The position numbers were made by a program, and so were the translations under genes. DNA of 64,000 bases. It comes from Halichondria panicea. Lineage: Eukaryota; Porifera; Demospongiae; Suberitida; Halichondriidae. The notes under the pieces are model-generated. The model worked only from the letters and a program-made list of their open reading frames with translations, was not told where the DNA came from and made no database searches. Shown here piece after piece: positions 11,518-24,035 of this stretch. The stretch spans positions 575,001 through 639,000 of the forward strand of contig NC_087392.1 of the NCBI RefSeq assembly GCF_963675165.1, read 5' to 3'. The stretch's first letter is position 1. Each line of letters starts with the position of its first letter.

Positions 11518-12496
11518 ATGAGTAACAGCTCCTTGGATGGTCATTTGGAGCTTCTCTGTGGGTCACTATCCCTGGAGGACTCTTTAGCAACAGTTAAAAC
11601 ATTGACAAAGATTGTACAGTGAGTCTATTCAATACCTCTAGCTCTGTATTGGAACACTACACACACGTACCTGCCCTTCCACAGGAATGCTCTGGACCAT
11701 CCTGGTGAAGAACGATATCGACAGTTGATCCTCTCTAATAAGACTGTCAGTACCAAAGTGTGGAAATATGTCAGTGCTCAGGAGTTCATGCTGGCTATCG
11801 GATGGGTACAGGTAAGTACTGGCTAGTTTATTAAACTCCTTTACACCAATTCCCATACAGATTGATGGAACTATAGTATTACCCTCAGACGACCTTCTTC
11901 CTGATGCTTTAATTGCTCTTGCCAAAGCGCAAAGGTACACCCGTTTGTTGTTGATACTGTAGCCAAAATTATCCAAAACTTTTCATACTCTACAGTGTAT
12001 TGGATATTGTCCCTCCCCCATCTATCCCACCTCAAACTACTACAAGCTCAAGCACTGCTCAGACTGAGATTCAGAAAGATGCTTATCAACAACGAATGAG
12101 AGAAATGAGAGAGCAAATGAAACATGCCGAGCTAGAGAAGAAGAGAATTTCTGAACGGGTATTTAAGTCTTGTAAATTTTATTATTATAACTATAGCTAG
12201 ATCACCAATAGCATACATGTATACCCAAGATCTACCTTTTACTCTCAGATTAAAGCTGACCGGAGAGAAACTGATCAAAGAAAAGCTCAAGCATCTGTGA
12301 GTAATGCATGTGGTTGGAACTATGGTTGATTGACTGCAGTATGTGTACTCTGCAGCGATCTACTCATGTTGCGTTTGGCTCTCGGATGACCACTTTCGGT
12401 GACATAGGAGTGGACCTAAACAAAGGGGTATGTTTAATAGTGTCTCTAAGCCCCTTATCTTTATCTGACTGTCTCTCCTTTCCTCAGGGTGGATGA
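11518..12496 (+). CDS. Small PUB-domain protein (p97/VCP adaptor-like)
   Basis: Seven exons (11518-11618, 11685-11811, 11861-11934, 11996-12158, 12249-12296, 12356-12427, 12488-12496) give 197 residues with consistent phases. Residues ~18-95 form a PUB domain: IVQNALDHPGEERYRQLILS, NKTVSTKVWKYV, FMLAIGW and a final IVLPSDDL strand. This is the fold that binds the C-terminal tail of p97/VCP in NGLY1, UBXN6 and RNF31. A Thr/Ser linker, a charged helix (QRMREMREQMKHAELEKKRI) and a tail FGSRMTTFGDIGVDLNKGGG follow. There is no transglutaminase, UBX or RING domain, so it is not NGLY1, UBXN6 or HOIP. I infer a p97 adaptor or scaffold. The last exon contributes only two codons and the stop. The gene lies 300 bp upstream of PNKD on the same strand. 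Confidence 0.8.
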
Positions 12497-12794
12497 GGTT
12501 AGCCCCTTCCTGGGACTGCTGCAGATATCACCATATCCAACCTGGCACAGCCAACAAACTGTGCTCATTGATGGTGTCTCCATAAATGTACATGTACACT
12601 GGAGACTCCGGAAGAGTGATTGTGTGTGTATCTGTATAATAGTACTAGTGTTGTTGTTTTCAACCATTATTTATTGTACTATGTTTGTTTAATATTGTAC
12701 TGGATGGCATGCAAAACATGCAAAACCTTGAGGGATAATCATTAAAATTAATAGGCTGGATGATCTTTACCTGAAATTGCTAGAGAGCAGAGAG

Positions 12795-14598
12795 ATGTTT
12801 GTACTGATACTTCTTGTGTGTGCTGTAGCATTGCTCATTTTGAGAAAAACGACAGCCTACTGGGTGAAACCAGTCACAAAGTTCCTCTTCCCAGTTGGGT
12901 AAGTTTTAAACATTCGCTCTATATAAGTCCTTTTGGTGCAAATCAACTATAATCGTCTTGCGTCTAATCTTGTGTGTGTGCGTGTGCTTAGATACTGGCT
13001 CTACACGACACGTTTGGGCTATGCATTCCACCTCCGATCCCTGAACAAGGAGAAGTCAAAGGTCATCCCTCACTCTGTTGCACAGCCGACACCTTTATCA
13101 GGTATTTTATAAACATTTGCTGTATGCAGTAATGTCTCGATACCATACCCACAGGTGTGCTGGTGGTCCCCATTCCCATTCTCAGTGACAACTACTCGTA
13201 CTTTATAATCGACCTGACCAGTAAGGACGCAGTGGTGGTGGACCCAGCGGACCCTGGGGCAATCAAGGTAGCCTAGGGGATATAATAGACCAAGTGTTGT
13301 GGTGTGTAATGGTGTCCCATGCAGACATACGTCGTGGAGAAAAGGATAAACTTGAAAGCCATTTTGACCACTCACAAGCACTGGTATGCGTTTGCAACAC
13401 ACTTTTGGCATGCATTATTATTACGTACACACGAATTACTCTCACTATGAAGACCTGCCCCCCCCCCTCCTCTTAGGGACCATGCGGGAGGTAATGTGCT
13501 CCTGAAGAGACAGTATCCGGACCTGCAAGTGTACGGTGGAGCCAACGAGAACGTGGCAGCTCAAACACAGTAAGTGACACGACCCTAGCAACTATCCAAT
13601 GTAACCTCTCTCCCCTCCATCTAGCCCTGTGAAGGATAATGATACTATAAAGGCTAGTGAATTCTGGTCTGACTTTATATTGTACATCCTCAAATAACTA
13701 ATTTTCTTGACACAGCTCGGCAAGTTCACAATCGATGTTCTCTCCACTCCTGGGCACACCACTGGTAATCAAATACTTTGTTTCTAATTAATTTAATATT
13801 CTGCTATAATAGGTCATGTGGTGTACGTGCTGCAGAGTGAACCTCCGTGTGTGTTTACTGGAGACCTAATATTTGTTGCCGGGAATGGTGAGCTAATCAC
13901 ATGATGTGCTTGCCTGTCATACTAATAATTATACACAGGTCAAATGTTTGAGGGAACACCTCAGACAATGCTTGCGTCCATCAACAGGATACAGCAGTTG
14001 CCTAGCAATTCACTCCTGTTTCCAGGTAAGGAAAGAGGTGTCTTTAAAAGCCTAAAAACCAAAGCTATGTTATCATTCTACTGTCATTTTACAGCTCATT
14101 CTAGCCTTTGTTTTTGGCAGATTTTGACTAGTTATAACTTTAACACCTTCTTTAACAAACTATGGTTGAGGTACGATCATTGAATTTTTTGTGTTCTCAG
14201 GTCATGAGTATGCATTCAATGATGTCAAGTTTGCATCCTCTCTGCTGCCGTCCTATACTCCTGTACAGGTATGCTAATATCAATGAGCCACCATTACCCA
14301 CTATCCCTCACATGCACACACACACACACACGTTCCAGATGAAGTGGCAATGGGTAAAGCAGCAGCGATCCATAAAGCTCTCTACAGTAAGTACACACAC
14401 TGTGTGCACACGTCATGTAACATGCACACACTCGGTCTGCAGGTGCCCTCCATTTTGTTGGAGGAGCTCAAGTACAACCCCTTCATGCTGACTGACTCTG
14501 ATATACTTAAAGATGCCCTAGGGCTACCACACCACACCCCCCCGGCTGAGGTCCTGGCTAGACTGAGACAAAGAAAAGATAACTTTCGTACAAACTAA
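12795..14598 (+). CDS. PNKD: PNKD-type glyoxalase II-like metallo-beta-lactamase hydrolase
   Basis: Twelve exons (12795-12898, 12992-13101, 13155-13267, 13325-13383, 13477-13569, 13625-13652, 13716-13764, 13813-13887, 13939-14025, 14201-14268, 14339-14386, 14443-14598) give 329 residues. An N-terminal membrane segment ([18 protein letters not shown]) is followed by [20 protein letters not shown], as in vertebrate PNKD. The metal site is TTHKHWDHAGG (HxHxDH); [16 protein letters not shown] and [10 protein letters not shown] supply the remaining ligands. The C-terminal helix includes [10 protein letters not shown] and YNPFMLT. Human PNKD, a synaptic/mitochondrial hydrolase-like protein linked to paroxysmal dyskinesia, has the same layout. 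The intron at 13653-13715 starts with GC instead of GT; alignment to the family fixes that boundary. PNKD converges on THADA with 157 bp between stop codons. Confidence 0.93.
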
Positions 14599-14754
14599 AC
14601 ACTTAATTGGCTATTATAATGTTTTCATGCATTATTTTGTTTTGTTTATAATTACTGAAGTCAATGAACCCCAAATTATTTTTTCACCAAGAAATTCTTG
14701 TAAACATGTAAAATTATAAAGAGATGCGTGAGTAAGAAAATAATAATAAGCTAA

Positions 14755-17700
14755 TCAAGCTAACGAGAGTTCATCCAGGGAGCACAAACATTCTGATAAC
14801 GCTGATGTACAAGTCTCTTTGCTAATCCACAGCCTGACTGCTTCAAACAATGGTGCCAGTATTGTCAGTTTCGTCTTAGTCTTGAACATGCCCAGATCTT
14901 CCCACGGGGATTTCCCCTTGTCCCTCCCCCCTCCATCCACAAGATTCGGTAACACGTCTGCTAGCTTACTCAACTGAGTGACAGAGAAAGGTCCATTGTC
15001 CGTTAGCGCATTCACAACCAATCGCATCACTAGAACGTCCTCGGCATAGTCATTGATAGGGTCTTCGTCGAACAGGATATTGTTCACTTGTGAGGGGACG
15101 TCTTTGGTAGAGGTGTGCTTGTTGAGTATTGATAATAGTGTGGCCTCCTCAACTAGTGAGGAGAGAAGTGAGATGAGGACGTCAAAAGAGATCTCTGACT
15201 TTGGTAGAGCGTGAGAGATGAACATCCTCAATGCTTGGGAGGGTTGCATACTCTCACAGTCACTAGTACCTTCTGTAGTGGAACATACGCCACATGATGG
15301 CAATACTTAACGAGGGAGACAACATACAATATGTATACTACCAATTCAGTGTGCTCTTTTGTAAACTCCAGTAAAAATAATTTGTGGGGAAATTAATATC
15401 TATCTACAAGCACATACAGGTGTACCTGACAATATCTTGGTGACTGCTTGGGCTGCTTGCGTGCGTACATCCTCGTCCGAGTCTTGAAGCAGAGCCACAA
15501 TAAGGTTACAAAGAACAACAAGAGGAGCACAGTCACCGAGAGCACACACCCACAGCTCTGCCAGTTGCTTGGCAACGCACTGTCGTATCTCAAATGGTTG
15601 AGTGGGGACACTCACCTCCTTCAGATAAGAAATCCACTTGATAAGAATCTGGGTACAGACAAAAACGACATTGAAGGTATACCTAAGAGAGGGATAGTAC
15701 TAGTGGGACAGAAAGAGGGAGAGATCGAGGAAAGCATTGGATAGAAAAGGGGAGCTAGGTGGTAGTAATAACACACTTGTTGTTTGTTTAGAGCAAGTAC
15801 AGAGACAGCCTTGCTGATAAACTGTATAAGAGCTAGTCTGAGCTCCAGGGTATTGGTGGGTTTGAGGCACAGCTGATGAGCGATAGGGAACACCTGCAGA
15901 ATAATGAGAACACAAGTGAGCGTACATTGTACATACGCCAATAGGTATGTATCACCTTGGTAATAGCGTCTTGTTGAGGGATGACATCTTTAGCCAAAAA
16001 CTGGTAAGCCTAGAAAATGTTCAACAACAATCACAGTAATTATTACATGTACAAACACACACCACACACACATACACACCCACGCACACACACACACGCA
16101 CACCCACACCTTTGTCAGTGTCTCAGAGTCAGTCTCCAGCTGCACTAGCTCCAACACACGAGCAATGATACTGTCACGACTCTCATCAGATTCAGTGAGC
16201 GGCCGACTCACAGAGCAGAGAGCTTTCAGACCATGTTGACGCAAGACTCTGCTCTGAGTGGTAATACTTGTACAAAGCAATTCATTCACTTCAAGGTTAG
16301 GAGAATCGATCAAAACAGGCTTAAACTTGTCGTAATGATTTGCCGAGAGTAGCAGCAACCTGAAATGGACCTCTGTCAAGTTGGCCGAAAACAAATCGTT
16401 GTTGGAAGTCTTGAAGCAATGCTTATAGGAAGATGAGAGCAGTGTCTTCACTGTGTCCAGTTGTGGCTGAGGGATGGAGGGGAGGGTGGGAGTGGTCAGC
16501 TCCAGCAGTGAGTGAAGAATGTCCAGGTAGAGGTGGGCAGTCAGACCACAAGGATTGTGGCTGGAGAAAACAATATGGATTGAACACAAGGAAGTGAACA
16601 AAACGCATACTACATGTACATAATAAGTATTGTACAGTACTAGCTAAAATTTCAGGTTGCAGCCAACCACAAGTAAACATGTATACAGTGTGTGAATGAG
16701 GTGCCTTGCATGGGAGTACTAGGAGTTGAATATCTTTCAACAGCCATAACTTCAGTATCATTGATCCAATTTCAACGATTTTATGATTTTTTGAAAGCTT
16801 AGAAAGAGACCTTTCAAATGGTGTCGTCAAACTTCATATTTGAGAGATAAAAGTATTTCCCTTTGGAAATAATAATAGGTCTATTTCTAAGCTTTTAGAA
16901 AATCATAAAATTTTTGACATTGGAGCAACGGCATTAAAATTATGGCCGTTCAACTACCCCCCCTCCGTAATCAATAAAAATTATTGGTTTAATCAATGGA
17001 CTCTTTCAGCTGCCATAACTTGAATTCCGTTGATCGAAATGCAATTTTTATTTGATTTTCTGAAAGCTTAGAAAGCGACCTTTCAAATGGTGTCATCAAA
17101 GTTTGTATTTGAGCGATAAAACTATTTCCCAATTTGGCCACACCATGGATAATAGCCCATGGTCCAAGGCCGAAAAATGACAAATTATGGCCCCAACAAA
17201 ATTTTGGATTGAAACACATCATTTGAAAGGTATTTTTCTAAGCTTTCAGAAAATCCTAAAAATTTTGAAATTGGATCAATAATACTAAAGTTACGGCTGT
17301 TGAAAGATATTTACTGCAACTAAGCATGTACATCACGCAGTATCAGATGATTTCATCATAGCTTCTGAGCATCATGCATGCATGCACTCACATTGAAGCA
17401 ATGTAGCTCTTCTCCAGATGAGTGTCCAGCATCCAGCCAGCCCTCTCCCCAATAGCACACAACAGCTCTGTCTTCTCTGTGAGTAGGAGCCTCAGAGTCA
17501 GCAAAGAGCCGTGGAGGCAGTTCTGGTCGGCCATGTTCAGTCGATCATACAGCTCCGTCAATAGGAGGGGGAGATTGGAGGGTGTGGTGAGAGAAGAGAG
17601 TGCACGGGACACTAACACTCGGGTCTTCCACACTGGGCATCTGGTGCACCTGGAGAGGGGGCGGGGGAGAAAGATGAATCAATATTTAAGTGTACGTGTA

Positions 17701-20700
17701 CACCGTTTAATGAACATACTTTACACATAATTATTAAACAGACAAAAAACGACTTCCCAAGATACTTACGTGAGTAGGTATGGGATGAATAGGTGGAGGG
17801 AGTAGGGGGTGTGGTCATTATCAAGGGGGGAGGGGTAGAGACGTGAGAGGAGGAGCAAAGAAGGAAATAGTGATGGCTGAAGTAATTGCCCAGATGAGCT
17901 GAGGAGCTCGGTGGCACTGCTCCGTAGCTGATCGAGGAGGAAGTCGTAGAGAGCGGGGAAACGTGTGAAGAACTCTCTAGCCGTCATCTTGTTCTCCATA
18001 GAGTGCTCGTCCTGCACACGCTTGGCGCCAAACACCCGGGAGAACAGGGCACTGAAGAGAAGGGTAGACGAATTCCTCACCTATATACAGAGAATGTAAA
18101 CAGGAAAACTACATGTAAGTGCATGGTACAAACTATACACACATACATAACATAACCGTTTATTCGTAATTGCAACATACACTGTACTATGAAATCACCG
18201 GCCATAGAGAGGCTGAGAATCCCTCGATGGCGATCATCACTCCCTCTGGTATGAAGGGTACCACAAGATCTCCCAGTTTAGATTCTCGGTACAGTGACCT
18301 GAGGATGTTGAGAGCGTGCACAGCAGCCGGCTCCGACTGGAGGGGGCTATCAGTGGGTGTGGTTACGCTAGACGAGAGCCCACTCCTGGCCACTTTGAGC
18401 AGAGTTTGTAGTGTGTACTTCAAACACGAATAACCGGTGTAGGAAGGTTCAGAGGTCAAAATGGCCTGTACGTACATGTATGCGGTAAGAGTACAAAAAT
18501 GTAAAATCTCACAAAATTTTTTTTACTCAAACGAAATCAGAGGTAGCTAGCAAAATGCATTGACAAGTACTGTTACAGTAGCGATTAATGTCACCTGCAC
18601 GTAGAATGGTAGTCCTGCACTTCGTCTGGTAATGGAGAGCAGTCTGGCCATTGAGCTGGTCTGGAGGGAGTCCAGTAGGTCTTGAATCCATAGCAATGGT
18701 TTCTTGGATAGCGAAGGGTAGGGACTGGACCAGAGACACCGACAGAGTTTACAGAACCCAGTGTACGCTATCTCGAAGGCTCCTCTGTGCCTTGCCTCTG
18801 TAAGCTGATGGATGAACACTTCAGATATCATCTCAACCTGAATAAAAAGGATTGAAATGTGGCTCAAACAAAACCATTAACAGGCACCTTAGTTAACGTT
18901 AAAATGTTTGCACTCACTTGATGTTGTGAGAGCATGCCTTCTTCGTTAGTGTCACTGATCACAGGGAGCTCCCCTGCAAGGAAGCCAAGCAGCAAGCTGA
19001 TCTCTTTCATGGAGTGCCAACAACAGAGAAGTAGAGACTGTGCATTGCCGTTGCCGACTGTACTCTGAGACAGCAAACCAATCTCTTTCTCTTGAGAGGG
19101 AAGGAAACCCTCCGGACTGCTACTGCACACAACAGGTGAAACAACTGCAGAGATTTGAACGCAAATATCAACCACCCCTCTCACAACATCTCGAGCAGCT
19201 GCGGTGGGTTTCAGTGTCTCTAGTAATGTCCGAATGCTTTGCAGAAGACCATACATTGGAGAGGAAATGGAGGCTTGTACGAGGTTTGCTTTGGCTGATG
19301 TCATGTGATCTCTCAGCAGCTGACACAAGAGGAGGAGGGTTGTAATGAGAGGGTCCTCCCCAGTGGACAACAGAGGAGCTATACAAGTATAGCAAAGTAT
19401 TAAAGAGTAGCTACAATGTATTAATTTAGTCACCTTGGAGACCCAGCTGCTGTGAGAGGATGGTGTTGAACTGGATACAACACATGCGAGTGAGTAGCTT
19501 CAGAAGGTAAGAGGCTGAGGTGCAGTTGACTGACTTGGGGCTGCATGTCAGACTCACATATGACTGTACACACTGCAGCAAGTAGTCTGGTTCCTGTAGA
19601 GAGATATTAACAACTTCAGAGTACTTTTATATAAAACGTCTTTGACTTGCATTCAAGCCCATTTTAGCTGTATCCAGTTTGTACAGAAGCTCCAGGCACA
19701 TAACACGATTGGCATCAAAGGGATCCCTCAAACACTCGATTAATGTCCGAGCATGCTCTCCGCTCACGGCCACGATGAAATCAAAGATGGGCGGGATTGT
19801 TGTGTCTTGAACGGGGGAGAAAATAACGGACATTGTTTGCAGGAGGGAAAGGGAAAAGTGCCTCCTCTGGAACGAGGACAGCGGATGCAGTACACCAAAG
19901 TGCTGTTTCAAGAGAACCCCCAGGAAATCCTATCACGATATAAGGGAAAGATGGCCCTGATTCATTGTCTATTCTCTCAGTTTAAAGTTACCTGATATTT
20001 TGCCACAAGTTTGTCTGGATTCTCACTCCGGCCACGGCTCTTTTGAAAGGCCTTGGACAATGTGTAGCAGCTGTCTCTAATCCGAATGAATAGCTGCAAG
20101 CAAGATAGAGTATGCATATGTTAAATAAGAGTATCTTTGAACGGCCATAACTTTAGTTAAGTTGGTCCAATAAAGTTGATTTTCTGATTTTCTGAAAGCT
20201 TAGAGAGAGGCAATTCATATGATGTGTTAAAATCAAAAATCAATTTTGAGCCTGTTTTTGACAAAATACCATGCATGGGCTATTATAGCCCATGGTATTT
20301 TTGGAAATTATGGCCTGTTTTAAATTTGAGATTTGAGCATACCATCTGAACGGGCTCCTTCTAAGCTTTCAGAAAATCCTAAAATCGTTGAATTTGGACC
20401 ATCAGAATTCGTTAATCAGAATTATTCTGTCTGGCCACACACACACCTTTTTAACCGAGGTGAGGACGGAGTACCTGAACCCTGGGGCCTGGCTGTTGGC
20501 ATTGAGCTCCAGGAATGAGAAGAGGTGTGGCAGGAGGTGTGGCTGAGGGGCCTCAGTGGTACGCCTACTCTCACACAGAAGACCCAGTGCTGAGAGACGA
20601 ACCTATTGCATATAATTAGTTAGAAAAAATCAGCTACAAATTTATTATTTGTTACCTGTTCATCGGCATGTCCCATGGCCTTCTTGAAGATATCTTCTGG

Positions 20701-23430
20701 CGAGTAGAGGTGTTCAAGTTGTGTTAGCCCTTCTTTGAGGTAAGCTTTGGCACTCCTGAAGCAAGCCAGCTGTGCAGTCAGCACACTACTGGGACCAGCT
20801 GCATAGAAGTATGTGTGTGTGAGGTGGAGAAAACTTGCCATTCTTTTGACTTACAATCTTCAGGTGTGTTTTTGAACTGAGCCATGACGAGGTGTAGAGA
20901 TTTGTCGGAGCATTGGAAGAGAGTGGGCAGGCAATGCTGGAGGGTATATGAAACCACACCCATGCACAAGTGCCCCACCTACCTGTGTGATGTGCTTCAA
21001 TGCAAGTTGGTCTTCGCCACACATTGTAGAGACTAGCGGCAGCAACCAGACCTGAACACGCGTACTCCCACACAGTTAGATTGTAAGATAATGGCTCTCA
21101 CCTCACTCCATTTTGTCTCTTCTTTCTCACCACCTACCACACTTGACCAATGGAGAGCAACCAGGCGGCTCCACAAGTCACCTGCCTGTCATGTGACAAC
21201 AAATGATAGAGATTGTATATATAGTAATTATATAACACGACTGTTTTTTACATGACAGGCGAGTGCCTGGTGTCCCATGATGGCCATGAGTTGTTGTGGT
21301 AGCCGTGGTGACACTCGGAGGATACTCTCAGGGGGCACGTGAGGGGAGAGAGAGGACAGGAGAATATAGCGTCCTCGTGTGGGGGCGTCTGTGTAGAGGA
21401 GCGTTTCTGCCAGCTCTAGTAGAAAGTCACCTGACGAGGGAGGAGTGGGTTATGGACGGTATATAATCTTAGTACAGTACGACTGTGTAGGTCTGGCTGC
21501 TCACCAGACTGCTGTAGATGCTTATAGGTCTTGATGATATTCTCAAACATGTCTCTGCACTGATGCCTGATGCCCTGCAAGGAAAGAGTTAATATGTGCA
21601 GTGTGTGTACCAACAGCTCACATCAATGGGGTCTTCCCACAGTGACCATATGTACTGTAGCAGTGTCTGCATGATGGGGCCTGAGGGCGCCAGACTGAGA
21701 GAGAGGGGAGAACCAGCCTCTGTACCACGAACACATTCCCTGTGTGCGTGTGGCAGGAGGGGGGGAGGACATAAGTTGCTGCCCGTTAAATAAATGGTGT
21801 GTTTGAGACTTCACCTTGCAACGCTTGTCCACAATGCCAATGTTCGTGAGGCAATGTATCTTGAACTGGATTCAGACAAACTACACGAAAGGACAGATAT
21901 TTGAATCCATATCCACTTGTTAGTACTGTATGTACATACGTATGACGACTGTACCTGTTAGAGAGAGTGGTTATGTGCTGGAACAGAGCCACTAGTAATG
22001 GTTGTTCTTCCAGCTCCACGTTGGTCACCACTACGATCGGCAACTTGGCCAACAGAGCATGACAAAGAGAGAGCCTCGCAAAGGGTGAGAATGATAACCA
22101 ATAGCGTTGGATTCTGTGGACTAGTTGAGATGGTGTAGAGTGGTCTTGTCTGAACGAGGGGAGCAGTCCAAGAGTGATGTTGAGCGTTGCTACTAGTAAC
22201 ATAGCAGCTGACACAGTCATATCGTGAGGCATCGAATCAGCTGCAGAATACAGTATACAATAAAAAATCATCCTTAATTTTCAACACACATTTTGCCAAA
22301 ATTTCCTCCGAGTTGATGATCAGATAAGCCAATTTCTCTCCTATCCATTTCCCTTTCTCCTGACAGTCCCTCGGCCAACACACCTCCTCAACGTCCTCTG
22401 TGAGCATGCGGTGTAGCCGTAGCGATGTCTTGAGCAGTAATGAAGTGGTTGTCTTGATAAGTGCCAGCAGTACAGCCATGGAAGCACTGGGGAAGTTATA
22501 AGTATTATTATTATTTTTTAATAATAATAAAATTATTAGCATAAGCATAGTGTTGGTATCTTTGAGATTATTATATGTACCTTTGTGCTTGTTGGATAGT
22601 TTTGTAAGATACCATTATGGAGACAATGAAATGTAGCACTAGAGGGGGAGAAAAATGAGAGGATTGATTATCAAATTTACATTAACTGACTTAATGGGAG
22701 GTGTGATTCAACGGTTTCCAGACCAAGAGGGAAATTCTCCATCAAGACCTCGAAGTAGTGTACAGCCTTTAGTTGTGTGTCGATGGGCCCATTGCCAGCT
22801 GCCCCCAATACAGTCTCCAGTGTCTTACCAATGTGTTCTTTTACGGCCAATCGGATTGAGTCGTCAACTGACTGAGATTGCAGGAGGCTGGATAAAAATC
22901 ACAATCATAATTTGAGGATAAAAATTCGTTAGTATGTATGAGTGCAGGAGCAGATGAAACTATTGATACTGCAGTACCTTGCAATAGCTCTCTGTAGTGG
23001 ATGCCTGGAGGCACATTGCGAGTGCACCTCCACTAGTGTACACAGTACAGCTTCAGTATCACGAGCAGGGATGGGTTGGGCAAGACTCGGCCCAATCTAC
23101 GGCGGCGGGGGGGGGGGGGGGGGGAGTCAATAACAACTTGTGTAATTATGCGGGTTCACTACTAACCGTCTTAAGAGCTGAAAGCTGCCCTTGCTGAGTG
23201 GATGCTTGGAATAACTCCAGGAAACCTGCAGCATGCAACCATATACATGTAGAGTAAAGTACAACTTGGTAGTTTTATGTTTATATTTATGGTAGTTTTC
23301 TAACCATTCTACCTTGTTTGTGCTCAGAGGCATGCTCTAACCTCTCCTGCCAGGTGACTAGAACATCTCTGGAGAATTGCTGACACTCAATATTCTTATT
23401 TCTCCTGGGTTTGGGTTTATTTAGAGGCAT
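14755..23430 (-). CDS. THADA: THADA, Armadillo-type regulator of tRNA 2'-O-methylation
   Basis: A long series of minus-strand exons, from the start at 23430 (MPLNKPKPRRNKNIECQQFS) to the stop at 14755, encodes an all-helical HEAT/ARM-type protein. The identifying block is the exon around 18080-17766: VRNSSTLLFSALFSRVFGAK, then RVQDEHSMENKMTAREFF, then TRFPALYDFLLDQL, which closely matches the central DUF2428 region of THADA. Other exons include RIQRYWLSFSPFARLSLCHA (about 22130-22070) and LAKLPIVVVTNVELEEQP. THADA and yeast Trm732 partner the FTSJ1/Trm7 methyltransferase for position 32 of the tRNA anticodon loop. Individual exon ends in the first third were only roughly placed. Introns hold three foldback repeats and a long G tract near 23105-23125. 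The start is about 600 bp from the divergent SF3B4 start. Confidence 0.92.
16735..16957. repeat. Foldback (inverted) repeat, copy 1, THADA intron
   Basis: The left arm reads GCCATAACTTCAGTATC, then GATCCAATTTCAACG and TTTTTTGAAAGCTTAGAAA. The right arm mirrors it: TTTCTAAGCTTTTAGAAAA, TGGAGCAACGGC and TTATGGCCGTTCAA. The imperfect palindrome is about 220 bp. It looks like a non-autonomous foldback or MITE-like element; no coding part is present. Confidence 0.7.
16998..17312. repeat. Foldback (inverted) repeat, copy 2, same THADA intron
   Basis: A second palindrome directly follows copy 1 in the same orientation. The left arm begins TCTTTCAGCTGCCATAACTT and includes TTTCTGAAAGCTTAGAAAG. The right arm has TTCTAAGCTTTCAGAAAATC and ends TACGGCTGTTGAAAGAT. 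The centre carries GATAATAGCCCATGGTCC, also seen in copies 3 and 4. Length about 315 bp. Confidence 0.7.
20133..20415. repeat. Foldback (inverted) repeat, copy 3, THADA intron
   Basis: It begins TCTTTGAACGGCCATAACTT, then has TTTTCTGAAAGCTTAGAGAG. The centre has GCTATTATAGCCCATGG. The right arm is TTCTAAGCTTTCAGAAAATC, then GTTGAATTTGGACC. The outer right end is eroded compared with copies 2 and 4. Length about 280 bp. Confidence 0.7.
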
Positions 23431-24035
23431 CACTAGCAACTACATCAACTACCATGAACTACACAGAGACACAGCACTTGTAGTCCACGTGGGTGGTGAG
23501 GTGTAGTGGTCAAAAAGGGGAGGAGAATCAATTTACCTTAGTACATTGTAATTAACTTGTCATTTGGCCAGCTAGAGATTGGTATGGCCCTCTGATCACA
23601 AACACCACCATCTGTCTCATTATAGGAAAAGAAATATCTTTTATTTATCGTAAAAAAAGAGTGAAGGCTGAGAAGAGGCTGAATTCGAAACTATTCGATC
23701 ATACATATTTTTTCTTAGGCCATTGCCATTTTGCACAACCATTTTTTTCGAAACTCTATCTATTCAGGTACCAACAGCTGTTGTGGTTAATTAATGCTTT
23801 ACTGGTGAAGAAACCTACTGTAACTTGCTGATTGAACTACTCTTAGAAATTTTGCTACTGATGAGATTAGAACTAGAAACCTTTCGATCTTCAACCGATT
23901 GCTTTACCCACTGGCCCACCAACGACCTTCCTACCCAATAGTCTGGCCACGCCCTCCCCAATTCATCCTCACTTACAAATTGTTGCGCACCCTCCATGTG
24001 CTGTAGACGTTTGCTCCTCTTAGAATTATAAAGGC
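23431..24035. other. THADA / SF3B4 divergent interval
   Basis: About 600 bases between opposing start codons. It contains a tRNA-like SINE fragment (listed separately) and AT-rich sequence. No protein-coding gene is visible. Confidence 0.4.
23822..23935 (-). repeat. Degenerate tRNA-derived SINE-like sequence
   Basis: Read on the minus strand it contains GGTGGGCCAGTGGGTAAAGC, which resembles a pol III A box of a tRNA-type SINE head. About 35 bases later GGTTTCTAGTTCTAATCTC resembles a B box. No intact tRNA cloverleaf can be folded, so this is not called a tRNA gene. No poly(A) tail or target-site duplication was defined. Confidence 0.4.

Noticed and set aside
23822-23945. Functional tRNA gene
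   Set aside because: A- and B-box-like segments are degenerate and no acceptor stem or cloverleaf could be folded; kept only as a SINE-like repeat.
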